64,000 bases of DNA, taken from Anaerolineae bacterium (GTDB lineage Bacteria > Chloroflexota > Anaerolineae > Aggregatilineales > Ch27). The notes beneath the pieces are model-generated. The model was not told where the DNA came from. It saw only the letters and a list, made by a program, of their open reading frames with translations, and searched no databases. This document shows, one piece after another, positions 6,974 to 15,555 of the stretch; positions within the stretch are counted from its first letter, which is position 1; the number at the start of each line of letters is the position of its first letter. The position numbers and the translations under genes were made by a program. The DNA is taken from assembly GCA_013178165.1 (NCBI GenBank), contig JABLXG010000005.1:1-64000 (forward strand), in the 5' to 3' direction.

Positions 6974-7336
6974 ATGCTGCGGGTTGGGCTGGATCTCATC
7001 TCTATCGCGCGCGTAGCCCGCGCCCGCGCCCGTTTCGGCGAGCGCTTCGACCAGCGTTTTTTCACGCCAGAGGAACTGGCCATCTGCGAGGGTGACCTGC
7101 GCCGGCTGGCGGCGCGCATCGCCGCCAAAGAAGCGGCAGCCAAGGCGCTGGGCTGCGGGATCGGGGATGTGCGCTGGATCGACCTGGAGATTACGCGCGA
7201 CGAGCGCCAGCGGCCGCTGTTGCGCCTGCACGGCCAGGCGGCGACCCTGGCAGAGGCGCTGGGCCTGAATGGCTGGGAAGTCAGCCTGACCCATGAAGGG
7301 GACACCGCCGGCGCGGTAGTGGTCATGCTGGGCTGA
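6974..7336 (+). CDS. acpS: Holo-[acyl-carrier-protein] synthase
   Basis: A 120-aa phosphopantetheinyl transferase that converts apo-ACP to holo-ACP using coenzyme A. The magnesium-binding Asp lies in VGLDLISIARV and the second motif is RIAAKEAAAKALG, both canonical; the C-terminal half has the family strand pattern ending VSLTHEGDTAGAVVV. Length matches AcpS rather than the larger Sfp type. It is convergent with the membrane-protein gene at 7346, with only 9 nt between the stops. Confidence 0.93.
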   Translation: MLRVGLDLISIARVARARARFGERFDQRFFTPEELAICEGDLRRLAARIAAKEAAAKALGCGIGDVRWIDLEITRDERQRPLLRLHGQAATLAEALGLNGWEVSLTHEGDTAGAVVVMLG

Positions 7337-7345
7337 TCGTGGTCT

Positions 7346-7984
7346 TCAGGCCGGGTGACTGCCGTCAGCAGGCGGGGCTGAGCGCCCTGCCCGGCGGCGG
7401 TCGCGTTCCACCAGCGGCGGCAGGCTCATCCCCAGTAATCCCACCAGTATGGTCACAGTATTGGCGATCAGGCGGCCCGGCCCGGCGGCAGCAAGTACAG
7501 CATCGATGGTGTTGCGGTACAGCAGAATCGCCCCTTCGTAGGCGCTTTGCAGGCCGAACAACAGCGCCAGCAGGCCGATGACCGCCCAGGCGGCACGCAG
7601 ACCGCGCGCCAGCCCTTCGCTGATAACCGGGGCCAGCCCCAACCTGCCCAGCAGCGGATCCAGGGCGTAATGCAACGTGATGCCCAGCACAGCCAGGGCG
7701 GTACTGATCAGCCAGACCGGGCTGATCAACAGGGCGATGATCGCCGCTGCGCCCCGTTCGATGGCCAGGGTGCTGGTCACGCCAACCGCCAGCGCCGCGC
7801 TGATCAGCTGTGCCCCGGCCAGAACCAGACTGATCGTCAGGCTGAGGGCCAGAATCGCCCAGGGAATCCAACCCGCCAGGCGGATGCCTCCCAGCCGGGC
7901 CGCGTACAGCCGTCCCAGCGCCACCCACGCGCCAGCCGCTGTGCTGACCATAATCGGGCCGGTAAACAGAAGCAGGGAATCCAT
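7346..7984 (-). CDS. Hypothetical multi-pass membrane protein
   Basis: A 212-aa protein with about five hydrophobic segments and a charged C-terminal tail (ERDRRRAGRSAPP). No family recognised. Hydrophobic residues and Ala/Leu dominate throughout, with short basic loops (GRLYAARLGG, RNTID). The start at 7984 has only a weak AAGG upstream. It lies 51 nt downstream of the TIR gene on the same strand and may be co-transcribed with it. Confidence 0.6.
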   Translation of the reverse strand: MDSLLLFTGPIMVSTAAGAWVALGRLYAARLGGIRLAGWIPWAILALSLTISLVLAGAQLISAALAVGVTSTLAIERGAAAIIALLISPVWLISTALAVLGITLHYALDPLLGRLGLAPVISEGLARGLRAAWAVIGLLALLFGLQSAYEGAILLYRNTIDAVLAAAGPGRLIANTVTILVGLLGMSLPPLVERDRRRAGRSAPPADGSHPA

Positions 7985-8035
7985 AAGCGCCTTATCCGGT
8001 TAATCTCTCAGTCACGCCGCCTGGCGCGGTTTGCT

Positions 8036-8677
8036 TCAGACTTCCCCCAGCGCCTGGACAAGCTGGCGCAGGGCGGGCCGGTATTCGCCACTGAAGTCGA
8101 TGCGCGGGGCGCGGCGCAGGGCGTCCGGTACGGGGATGTTCCCGACCTGTGCAACGATGATGCGCTTTTTATGCTGGCGGAAGTATTCCCAGGCCTGGCG
8201 GGCAGGGACAGAGTTAAGCGTCGCCGCCGACAGGATCACCAGCAACTGCGTGCAATCCTCCAGCGCGGGATGTACGCCGCTGGCCCAGGCAATATCGCCG
8301 TTGGTGGCGCGGGGCAGCCAGGTGGCCACACCCAGGTTGTTGAGGTCACTGGAGAGCCGATGGGCCAGCGGGGCGTCAACGTCAGCATGGGCGATGTAGG
8401 TGGTCGCCACAGCGCGGACGGGGCGGCTCTGCCGCGCGGCAGGGCCATCCGCGACAGCAGCGCGGACAGGAGCTGGCTGCCGGAGGCTGGCGTGAGCGTC
8501 AGTGCGCCCCATGCGGAAGATGGTCGTACCGCACACCGGGCAAACCCCGCGCGTGCCAGGAGCACCCCGGCGCGTCCAGACAGGCCGGGGGTCTTCCATC
8601 TCGACCGTATCCCGGCAGCGGACGCAATAGGCTTCAATGGGTTCCGGGTCGTCGTATTCGTCGGCAAAGTCGGGCAT
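8036..8677 (-). CDS. TIR-domain protein with N-terminal zinc ribbon (DUF5679-like)
   Basis: A 213-aa protein. Residues about 14-57 form a four-Cys ribbon (C18, C21, C46, C49; YCVRCRDTVEM ... GVCPVCGTTIFRMG) of the DUF5679/topoisomerase-ribbon type. After a Pro/Ala linker, residues about 92-210 match a TIR fold: TTYIAHADVDAPLAHRL, a W120 strand, GDIAWASGVHPALEDC, LLVILSAATLNS and AWEYFRQHKKRIIV. E164 sits where TIR NADases carry the catalytic Glu, but this alignment is by eye. GGAGGAGG precedes the start. Bacterial TIR proteins often act in phage defence or signalling; no partner defence gene is evident here. Confidence 0.75.
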   Translation of the reverse strand: MPDFADEYDDPEPIEAYCVRCRDTVEMEDPRPVWTRRGAPGTRGVCPVCGTTIFRMGRTDAHASLRQPAPVRAAVADGPAARQSRPVRAVATTYIAHADVDAPLAHRLSSDLNNLGVATWLPRATNGDIAWASGVHPALEDCTQLLVILSAATLNSVPARQAWEYFRQHKKRIIVAQVGNIPVPDALRRAPRIDFSGEYRPALRQLVQALGEV

Positions 8678-8725
8678 CGGCAGCCTCCTCCTTGCGGGCG
8701 GACGGACCAGCGACCTGAAGAATCA

Positions 8726-8766
8726 CCACGCAGAGGGGCAACGAATCCGCCGCCCCGTCTGCGTGG
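8726..8766 (-). terminator. Large hairpin downstream of the ribosomal cluster
   Basis: CCACGCAGA (8726-8734) plus GGGGC (8735-8739) pair with GCCCC (8752-8756) and TCTGCGTGG (8758-8766), with a single bulged G. A second inverted repeat, CAGCCGGGC/GCCCGGCTG, lies at 8793-8824. On the minus strand the larger stem is followed by TGATTCTTC, only moderately U-rich. The 290-nt interval 8678-8967 holds no gene, so these hairpins are the best candidates for ending the ribosomal transcript. Confidence 0.45.
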
Positions 8767-8967
8767 AGATGAAACCAGGGAAATCATCAGCCCAGCCGGG
8801 CCGATCCAGCGGGCAGCCCGGCTGCCACCGGCCCGCAAACCTGCTCAGGCACTCAGGCAGGGCACTCAGCCAAGGGGGTTAAGTCTCCCCTGGCAGTCCA
8901 TTCACCCTGACCCTGCCTGCCCCACCCCTGCGTCTGTCCTGCCGGCCTGCGGCAAGCGACTGAGCGA

Positions 8968-9366
8968 CTAACGCTTGGTGTAGGTCGGGGCCTTGCGAGC
9001 GCGCTTGAGACCGGGCTTCTTGCGTTCCTTGATGCGCGGATCGCGAGTCAGCAGGTCGCCTTCGGCGCGCAGGACACTGCGCAGTTCCGGGTTAAGCTTG
9101 ATCAGCGCGCGGGCCATACCCAGGCAGATGGCGTCCGCCTGGCCGGTGATGCCGCCGCCGCGCACATGCACGGTGACGTTGAGGGCCTTTTCCATGCCGG
9201 TCGCCCGCAGCGGCTCCAGCACGCGATTGACATCGTTCTCGCGGGTCAGGAACTCTTCCGCCGCCTTGTCGTTAATCAGGATGTTGCCACTGCCACCCGG
9301 ATAAATGCGCACCCGTGCGGTCGCTCTCTTGCGACGGCCAACGCCTTCATAATACTGTGTTGACAT
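8968..9366 (-). CDS. rpsI: 30S ribosomal protein S9
   Basis: A 132-aa protein; the N-terminus YYEGVGRRKRATARVRIYPG and the basic C-terminus ending APTYTKR are the family hallmarks. The C-terminal tail reaches the P-site tRNA. It is the last gene of the superoperon, 15 nt after rplM, the conserved L13-S9 pair. Confidence 0.98.
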   Translation of the reverse strand: MSTQYYEGVGRRKRATARVRIYPGGSGNILINDKAAEEFLTRENDVNRVLEPLRATGMEKALNVTVHVRGGGITGQADAICLGMARALIKLNPELRSVLRAEGDLLTRDPRIKERKKPGLKRARKAPTYTKR

Positions 9367-9381
9367 AGTCTGTCCTCAGCC

Positions 9382-9816
9382 TTACAGTTCCAGCTTCTTG
9401 GGCTGCTGCGCCTGGTGCGGGTGTGTCTCGCCCGCGTAAACCTTGAGCTTGCTGAGCATCTGCCGACCGAGCGCGTTCTTGGGCAGCATGCCCCGCACGG
9501 CCAGCTGGATGACGCGCTCCGGGTGCTTCTGGAGCATGACCCGCAGCGTTGTTTCCTTGAAGCCGCCGGGGTACATCGAATGACGATAGTACATCTTGTC
9601 GGTCAGCTTCTTGCCGGTAACATGAATACGGTCGGCATTGATGACAATCACATAGTCCCCGGCATCCACATTAGGGGCGTACTGGGGCTTGTGCTTGCCC
9701 TTCAAGATCACCGCGATCTGCGAGGCGAGACGCCCAAGCGTGAGACCTTTGGCGTCCACCACCCACCAGTCGCGTTGAATCTCGGCGGGTTTGGTGACAT
9801 AGGTGTTGATACGCAT
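9382..9816 (-). CDS. rplM: 50S ribosomal protein L13
   Basis: A 144-aa protein with [34 protein letters not shown] and [11 protein letters not shown], all L13 signatures. The reading frame is open further upstream, but ATG 9816 ([10 protein letters not shown]) gives the family N-terminus and is preceded by GGAG. The longer reading would overlap the end of truA. Confidence 0.98.
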   Translation of the reverse strand: MRINTYVTKPAEIQRDWWVVDAKGLTLGRLASQIAVILKGKHKPQYAPNVDAGDYVIVINADRIHVTGKKLTDKMYYRHSMYPGGFKETTLRVMLQKHPERVIQLAVRGMLPKNALGRQMLSKLKVYAGETHPHQAQQPKKLEL

Positions 9817-9857
9817 GTTGCCACTCCACTTCATTGCGGGGCGTCTCACAGCCCGCA

Positions 9858-10613
9858 TCAATACTCCACACTGACCAGAGTCAAGCCATGCGGCGGGGCG
9901 GTTGGCCCTGCCCGGCTACGGTCGGCTGCCGCCAGCGCCGCGGCAAACGCCTCCAGGGACATCGCGCCGCGCCCGACTTCGACCAGCGTGCCGACGATAC
10001 TGCGCACCATCCGCTGCAAGAAAGCATTGGCGGTGATGGTGTAGCTGCTCAGCGCGCCATCGGCCCAGTCCAGCTCAGACCGCATCACCTGGCGGCGGGT
10101 ATGGCCCACCACGTCGGGATCATCCTCGCCGGGCGGCTGGCCGAAGGTGGCGAAGTCATGCTCGCCGATCAGCATGGCCGCCGCAGCCTGCATGGCCGCG
10201 CCATCCAGCGGGACGACGATCTGCCAGGCGTAACGATCCCACAGCGGCTGGCGGATCCGCCGCCGGTAGAAGCGGTAGACGTACGTCCGCCGCCTGGCGC
10301 TGAAGCGGGGATGAAACCCCGGCGGAGCGACGGCGATCGTCTGCAGCGCGATATCAGTTGGTAATTGAGCGTTGAGCGCCCGGAGGAGGGCGTCAGGCTC
10401 ATGCCGCCAGTCCACATCGAAGGCGATCACCTGCCCGCTGGCGTGGACCCCGGCGTCGGTTCGGCCAGCGCCGATAACCGTGACCGGCCTTCCGTTGAGG
10501 CGTTGCAGCGCCTCTTCCAGGGCGGCCTGGATGGTGGGCGTCGCGCCAGCCTGGCGTTGAAAGCCACGGTAGGCGCTGCCATCGTAGGCCAGGGTTGCCC
10601 GGAAGCGCGGCAT
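9858..10613 (-). CDS. truA: tRNA pseudouridine synthase A
   Basis: A 251-aa enzyme that makes pseudouridine at positions 38-40 of tRNA anticodon stem-loops. The catalytic Asp is D53 in [15 protein letters not shown]. The opening [17 protein letters not shown] and the C-terminal [21 protein letters not shown] are conserved. Its place between rplQ and rplM is the usual one in many Gram-positive-type superoperons. Confidence 0.96.
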   Translation of the reverse strand: MPRFRATLAYDGSAYRGFQRQAGATPTIQAALEEALQRLNGRPVTVIGAGRTDAGVHASGQVIAFDVDWRHEPDALLRALNAQLPTDIALQTIAVAPPGFHPRFSARRRTYVYRFYRRRIRQPLWDRYAWQIVVPLDGAAMQAAAAMLIGEHDFATFGQPPGEDDPDVVGHTRRQVMRSELDWADGALSSYTITANAFLQRMVRSIVGTLVEVGRGAMSLEAFAAALAAADRSRAGPTAPPHGLTLVSVEY

Positions 10614-10636
10614 CGCACTCAGCCCCGGCGACCGGC

Positions 10637-11026
10637 TTACTCTTCTGGCCGATCCACCAGCTCGATCAGCACCATCTCGGCGCGGTCGCCATTGCGGAGC
10701 CCCACCTTGAGCGTCCGCGTGTACCCGCCGGGGCGGTTCTCGTAGCGGGGCGCCAGCACGTCAAACAGCTTCTGCACGGAGTCGCGGTTGTTCAGGCGGG
10801 CCAGGGCGATACGCCGGGCATGCACCCCGCGCTCCGGCTGTTCATGAGCCAACCCACGCTTGGCCAGGGTGATCAACTTCTCCGCCTCACCCTGGATGGC
10901 TTCCGCCTTGGCACGGGTGGTCTGGATCCGCTCGTGGCGGATCAGCTCGTTCATCAGGTTCCGCCGCAGGGACTTGCGTTGATCCTTGTTGCGGTTCAGC
11001 TTCTTGCCTGCAATACGGTGTCGCAT
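10637..11026 (-). CDS. rplQ: 50S ribosomal protein L17
   Basis: A 129-aa protein beginning MRHRIAGKKLNRNKDQRKSL with LIRHERIQTTRAKA, the L17 core. It follows rpoA as in nearly all bacteria and sits at the exit side of the 50S subunit. The segment QPERGVHARRIALARLNNRD is slightly longer than in E. coli. The C-terminus ends in a short acidic tail (ELVDRPEE). Confidence 0.98.
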   Translation of the reverse strand: MRHRIAGKKLNRNKDQRKSLRRNLMNELIRHERIQTTRAKAEAIQGEAEKLITLAKRGLAHEQPERGVHARRIALARLNNRDSVQKLFDVLAPRYENRPGGYTRTLKVGLRNGDRAEMVLIELVDRPEE

Positions 11027-11086
11027 AGTGTCACTCTACTCTTGTCGGCTAGGGCGTCCCGGTCGTCAGCACACAGCTCAGGGAGG

Positions 11087-12055
11087 CTAGGCTTCCTCGG
11101 TCTCGTCGACCGGGTAGCCCTTTTCCTTGAGCTTCTGCTTCAGTTCGGAAAGCGATTTTTCGCCAAAGTTGCGGATGGCCAGCATAGCGTCCTGGCCGCG
11201 CTCCAGCATCTCCAGCACCTCACCGACGGTGGTGATGCCGGTACGCTTGAGCGAATTAAAGACGCGCACGCTGAGGTCCAGGGTCTCGATCGGCAGGTCG
11301 TACGTTTCGTGCCGGACGCTTTCCTCCGGCTCCTCAACCGGCTCCATCTCCAGGAAGGTTTCCGCGCTGACGCCGGCGATGGCCCGCAGCTGGTTGATCA
11401 GAATCTTGGCGGCCTCGCTCATGGCCTCGTCCGGGCGGATGGTGCCATCCGTCCAGATTTCCAGGATGAGCCGGTCGTAGTTGGTGTGCTGGCCAACGCG
11501 GGCCTGCTCGACCTCGTAGTTCACGCGCCGGATCGGGCTGAAGATAGCATCAACCGGCAGTTCGCCGATGGCCAGGCGCTCGCGGTTTTCCACGGGGCTG
11601 TAGCCGCGCCCGGTGCTGGCGGTGAACTCGAAGTCGAGGTTGGTATCCTCGCCGTCGGCGGTGAACAGGTACAGGTCGGGGTTGATGATCTCAACCTCCG
11701 GCGGGCAGACGATATCCGCCGCCGTGACCACGCCAGAGCCGCGCACTTCCAGGGTCAGGTGGGCGGTATCGACGTCGTACATCTTCAGCCGGACCTGCTT
11801 GAGATGGAGGATGATCTGGGTCATATCCTCCCGCAGGCCGGGCACAGCGGAAAACTCATGGGCGACATCGGTCACGCGCACGGACGTGATGGCCGCGCCG
11901 GGCAGCGAGGCCAGCAGCACCCGCCGCAGGGCGTTCCCCACGGTGATGCCATACCCACTCTCCAGCGGGCTGATGATGAACCGCCCATACTTCTGGGTAT
12001 TGGCGTCAGCTTCGATCTTCGGCAGCACCATGCTGCCAGTGATATTGCTCGTCAA
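11087..12055 (-). CDS. rpoA: DNA-directed RNA polymerase subunit alpha
   Basis: A 322-aa protein. The N-terminal dimerisation domain (about 1-230) includes GRFIISPLESGYGITVGNALRRVLLASLPG. The C-terminal domain (about 245-322) has the helix-hairpin-helix region GITTVGEVLEMLERG ... IRNFGEKSLSELKQKL that binds UP elements and activators. TTG at 12055 is chosen because GGAGGGGG lies 5 nt upstream; an internal ATG at 12031 lacks a site. It lies between rpsD and rplQ as usual. Confidence 0.97.
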   Translation of the reverse strand: MTSNITGSMVLPKIEADANTQKYGRFIISPLESGYGITVGNALRRVLLASLPGAAITSVRVTDVAHEFSAVPGLREDMTQIILHLKQVRLKMYDVDTAHLTLEVRGSGVVTAADIVCPPEVEIINPDLYLFTADGEDTNLDFEFTASTGRGYSPVENRERLAIGELPVDAIFSPIRRVNYEVEQARVGQHTNYDRLILEIWTDGTIRPDEAMSEAAKILINQLRAIAGVSAETFLEMEPVEEPEESVRHETYDLPIETLDLSVRVFNSLKRTGITTVGEVLEMLERGQDAMLAIRNFGEKSLSELKQKLKEKGYPVDETEEA

Positions 12056-12136
12056 AGAAACCCCCTCCTCTGCTCACGCTGAGGTTCCGGGTATAGGGCG
12101 GGGCGGGGGACGGTCGCCCCCCACCGCCGGTTGCGT

Positions 12137-12778
12137 TTAGCGCGAGTAGTACTCCACAATCAACTGGTCGTTGATTGTCAGATCGATGTCGCTGCGTTCC
12201 GGACGGCGCAAAACGGAACCACTCAACTCGGTCGTGTTGAGGGCCAGCCACTCCGGGACGGGCGGGCGGTTTTCCAGGGCGCTGCGCAGGTCACGGAAAT
12301 ACTGCCGCTTGCGGCTGCCCTCGCGCACAGCCACCACGTCGTTGGGGCCAACAATCAGGGACGGGATATTCGTCCGCCGGCCATTGACGGTGAAGTGCCC
12401 GTGACCAACCAGCTGGCGGGCATGGGCGCGCGATTCAGCGAAGCCGAGGCGGTAAACCACGTTATCCAGGCGCGATTCCAGGATGGAAAGCAGGTTGGAG
12501 CCGGTCAGGCCGGGGCGACGCTGCGCTTCCCGGAAGTAACGGCGGAACTGGCGCTCCAGCACGCCGTAAATCCGACGGGCCTTCTGCTTTTCGCGCAACT
12601 GGCGATGATAGTCCGAAGCGCGTCCGCGCCGGAACTGAGCATCACGGCCATGCTGGCCGGGGGGATAAGCACGCCGTTCGAAGGAGCATTTCGGTGAAAG
12701 GCAGCGGGAGCCTTTCAGGAAAAGCTTTTCCCCTTCTCGACGGCAGAGTTTACAAACGGGGCCACCAAAGTGTGCCAT
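12137..12778 (-). CDS. rpsD: 30S ribosomal protein S4
   Basis: A 213-aa primary 16S-binding protein. It is the zinc-binding form, with C9, C12, C26 and C31 near the N-terminus ([12 protein letters not shown] ... CLSPKC). The S4 RNA-binding domain lies at about 100-160 ([26 protein letters not shown]). In many bacteria S4 autoregulates the alpha operon by binding its mRNA; no such site was identified here. Confidence 0.98.
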   Translation of the reverse strand: MAHFGGPVCKLCRREGEKLFLKGSRCLSPKCSFERRAYPPGQHGRDAQFRRGRASDYHRQLREKQKARRIYGVLERQFRRYFREAQRRPGLTGSNLLSILESRLDNVVYRLGFAESRAHARQLVGHGHFTVNGRRTNIPSLIVGPNDVVAVREGSRKRQYFRDLRSALENRPPVPEWLALNTTELSGSVLRRPERSDIDLTINDQLIVEYYSR

Positions 12779-12848
12779 AGCTGTTCGTCATCCTCCGCGT
12801 AAAGACGGTTCAGTTGTATTGTTGGCGCGTCCGCGCCATGTCCGCGTA

Positions 12849-13256
12849 CTAGACGCGGCGCTTCTTGGGCGGCCGGCACCCGTTGTGCGCGACCGGGGTC
12901 ACATCCGTGATCGAGCGAACCTTGAGGCCGCTGGCCTGGATCGCGCGGATGGCCGCTTCACGACCGGGGCCGGGGCCTTTGACTACAATATCCACCTCCT
13001 GCATCCCGTGCTCCTGGGCGGTGGCGCTGGCCTGCTGCGCCGCCAGACGCGCCGCGTAGGGCGTGCTCTTGCGGGAACCTTTGAAGCCGGAGGTACCGGC
13101 GCTGGCCCACGAGATCACGTTGCCCTGCTGATCGGTCAGGCTCACGATGGTGTTGTTGAAGGTGGCATGGATATGGGCCTGGCCGTAAGGGATATTCTTT
13201 TTGACCTTACGCTGTGCCCCGCGGCGCGGAGCCGCCGCCTTTCTGGTACGTCCCAT
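12849..13256 (-). CDS. rpsK: 30S ribosomal protein S11
   Basis: A 135-aa protein with [29 protein letters not shown] and [16 protein letters not shown], all diagnostic. ATG 13256 (MGRTRK) is chosen over an upstream in-frame start that would add 19 unrelated residues. Confidence 0.98.
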   Translation of the reverse strand: MGRTRKAAAPRRGAQRKVKKNIPYGQAHIHATFNNTIVSLTDQQGNVISWASAGTSGFKGSRKSTPYAARLAAQQASATAQEHGMQEVDIVVKGPGPGREAAIRAIQASGLKVRSITDVTPVAHNGCRPPKKRRV

Positions 13257-13428
13257 AGTTTCCCATCCTGCCTTGACTGGTTTACAGGTCGTTAGGCTAC
13301 AAACCGGACACACCCTCCCCGGCCCGCTGGCACGCCCTCACTTCAGGCCGCCAGGACGTGCCGCGCACGCCCTGGCATGACGCTGACCGGCGACAGCCGC
13401 AGGACGGGATGGGTGATCCCGTTAGTGA

Positions 13429-13812
13429 TTACTTCTTCTTCATGCCGCGCCGACGCCCGCGCCCGGCCACCGTCTTCTTGGGGCCTTTGCGCGTCCGGGA
13501 GTTGGTGCGGGTCCGCTGGCCGCGGACGGGCAGATGCAGGCGATGCCGCGTGCCCCGGTAGCAACCGATTTCCTGCAGACGCTTGATGTTCATCTGCACT
13601 TCGCGGCGCAGGTCCGCTTCGATCTGATACTTGCTCAGCTCCTGGCGCAGCGCGGAGGCTTCGGCTTCGGTCAGGTCTTTGGTCCGGGTGTCCGGGTTGA
13701 CGCCCGTCGCTTCGATGATCTGCTTCGCTCGCGTCGGGCCAATGCCGTACAGGTACTGCAGACTGATGATGATCCGCTTGTCGCGGGGCAAATCTACACC
13801 TTGAACACGCAT
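13429..13812 (-). CDS. rpsM: 30S ribosomal protein S13
   Basis: A 127-aa protein with [20 protein letters not shown], the tRNA-contacting H2TH region, [19 protein letters not shown] and a very basic tail ([10 protein letters not shown]). It lies 17 nt downstream of rpmJ and 172 nt before rpsK; that gap holds no gene. Confidence 0.98.
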   Translation of the reverse strand: MRVQGVDLPRDKRIIISLQYLYGIGPTRAKQIIEATGVNPDTRTKDLTEAEASALRQELSKYQIEADLRREVQMNIKRLQEIGCYRGTRHRLHLPVRGQRTRTNSRTRKGPKKTVAGRGRRRGMKKK

Positions 13813-13829
13813 GCGACGTTTCCTTCGGT

Positions 13830-13943
13830 TTAACCCTGACGCTGCTTATGCTTGGGATTCTGGCAAATCACCATGACTCTGCCATGGCGCTTGATGATCT
13901 TGCATTTGGGACAGCGCCGCTTTACCGACGTTGTGACTTTCAT
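13830..13943 (-). CDS. rpmJ: 50S ribosomal protein L36
   Basis: A 37-aa protein found by direct translation: it starts [15 protein letters not shown] and ends [12 protein letters not shown]. Zinc ligands are C11, C14, C27 and H32, so this is the zinc-binding type. It lies between map and rpsM; in most genomes infA sits just upstream, but here only 74 nt separate rpmJ from map and no infA is present. Confidence 0.95.
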   Translation of the reverse strand: MKVTTSVKRRCPKCKIIKRHGRVMVICQNPKHKQRQG

Positions 13944-14017
13944 GGCAATTCCCTGTGACAAACATGGTCCTTCCAGCAGACGCGAAGCTTCATTCTAGCA
14001 GAAAATGAAGGCCGAGT

Positions 14018-14803
14018 CTAGGGGGCTGTCAGGACAATCGGTCCGTTTTCTGTCACTGCTATCGTATGCTCGAAGTGCGCACACAACGAGCCATCGCGGG
14101 TGACCACCGTCCAGTGGTCGTCCAGGACGCGGGTTTCCGGGCGCCCCGCGTTGACCATCGGCTCCAGCGCGAAGGTCATCCCCGGCTTGAGGATCACGCT
14201 GCGCCAGCCGTAAGCCGCCGCCCGACGCGGCCACCAGTTGGGGATCTGCGGCTCCTCGTGCATCTGCCGCCCCACGCCGTGCCCGGTGTATTCCCGCACC
14301 ACGCTGTAGCCCTGCCCTTCCACATACCGCTGGATGGCCTTGGAGATTTCGCTGGAATCGCGGCCCGCCTGGCTGGCCTCGATGCCGATCCACAGCGCCT
14401 GTTCCGTGACTTCCAGCAACCGCCGCACAGCAGGGCTGACCTCGCCCACGGCGTAGGTCCAGGCGGAATCGGCCACAAAGCCGTTGTAGATCGTACCGCA
14501 GTCCAGGCTGATGATATCGCCTTCCTGCAGGATACGGTCTGGCCGCGGGATGCCATGCACCAGTTCGTGGTTGATGCTGGCGTTGATTGTGGCCGGGTAC
14601 GGGTGTGGGCTGCCCGGCGGGTAACCCAGGAAGGCCGGCTTGCCCCCCGCCTCGGTGATCACTCTGGCGGCGATGGCGTCCAGTTCCGCCGTGCTGACCC
14701 CCGGACGGATGGCTTCCCGCATGGCAGCATGCGCGCGGGCATTGATACGCCCGGCTTCGCGCATGATCTCCAGCTCCTCAGGGGTCTTCAGGTGGATGGC
14801 CAT
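14018..14803 (-). CDS. map: Methionine aminopeptidase, type I
   Basis: A 261-aa metalloenzyme that removes the initiator Met. Metal ligands are the Asp of SLDCGTIYNG, the Asp of VADSAWT, the His of GHGVGRQMHEEP, the Glu of FALEPMV and the Glu of AVTENG. Standard placement after adk in the spc operon. Confidence 0.97.
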   Translation of the reverse strand: MAIHLKTPEELEIMREAGRINARAHAAMREAIRPGVSTAELDAIAARVITEAGGKPAFLGYPPGSPHPYPATINASINHELVHGIPRPDRILQEGDIISLDCGTIYNGFVADSAWTYAVGEVSPAVRRLLEVTEQALWIGIEASQAGRDSSEISKAIQRYVEGQGYSVVREYTGHGVGRQMHEEPQIPNWWPRRAAAYGWRSVILKPGMTFALEPMVNAGRPETRVLDDHWTVVTRDGSLCAHFEHTIAVTENGPIVLTAP

Positions 14804-14822
14804 AGCTACTGCTTTTTTTCCC

Positions 14823-15482
14823 TCACTCAGCCTGATCGGCCTGCAGCATCTGCAGGATGGCCTCGGTCACTGCCTCGATAGGCCGGTCCGCCGCGATCTC
14901 CCGCAGCAGCCCGCGCTCGCGGTAGTAGTCCAGCAGCGGGCGGGTCTTGTGGTGGAACTCGGCGATGCGCTTGCGGACGGCTTCCGGCTGGTCATCGTCG
15001 CGGGTAAAGAGCCGCCCACCATCGACATCGCACACGCCCTCGACACTGGGCGGGTTGTAGCGCCGATGATAGATATGCTGTTCGTTCAGCGTGCACTGCA
15101 ACCGCCCGCTGATCCGTTCAACCGCCTCATCGTCGTCGATGTGGAGGTAAAGCACAGCGGTGATCTGCTGGCCCAGCGCGTTCATCAGCGCGTCAAGCGC
15201 CTCCGCCTGGGGGCGGGTCCGCGGGAAGCCGTCCAGGATGAAACCGCGGGCGGCATCGGGCTGCATCAGCCGTTCGCGGACCACCTGGATGGTGACATCA
15301 TCCGGCACCAGTTCCCCGCGGGCCATGATGGCCTGCACCTGGCGAGCCAGGGGGGTATCCTGGTCCTTCATGGCACGGAACAACCCGCCGCTGGTGATGT
15401 GCGGGATGTTCAACCGCTCTTTGATAGCAGCAGCCTGAGTGCCTTTGCCCGCGCCCTGGACCCCCATGATGATCAGGTACAT
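14823..15482 (-). CDS. adk: Adenylate kinase
   Basis: A 219-aa enzyme interconverting ATP, AMP and ADP. The P-loop is GVQGAGKGT, the AMP site ITSGGLFRAM, and GFPRTRPQAEAL is conserved. The LID is long, but the usual two C-x2-C zinc pairs read CTLN and CDVD, leaving two Cys plus Asn and Asp, so zinc binding is altered or lost. ATG 15482 (MYLIIMG) is chosen; an upstream in-frame start would add 24 residues not found in the family. Confidence 0.97.
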   Translation of the reverse strand: MYLIIMGVQGAGKGTQAAAIKERLNIPHITSGGLFRAMKDQDTPLARQVQAIMARGELVPDDVTIQVVRERLMQPDAARGFILDGFPRTRPQAEALDALMNALGQQITAVLYLHIDDDEAVERISGRLQCTLNEQHIYHRRYNPPSVEGVCDVDGGRLFTRDDDQPEAVRKRIAEFHHKTRPLLDYYRERGLLREIAADRPIEAVTEAILQMLQADQAE

Positions 15483-15555
15483 CGTTTCTCCCTCACGGTT
15501 GCGCTGGCCGGGGGCCGGCCGCAACGACCGGCGCCCCGCCCTCACCCGGCACACA

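Noticed and set aside
7547-8971. Plus-strand ORF of 474 codons
   Set aside because: Antisense of the membrane and TIR genes; low-complexity Arg/Gln-rich translation.
10595-12082. Plus-strand ORF of 495 codons
   Set aside because: Antisense of rplQ and rpoA, both certain.
13944-14017. Possible infA
   Set aside because: The interval is 74 nt, too short for IF-1, and no Met-Ala-Lys start is present.
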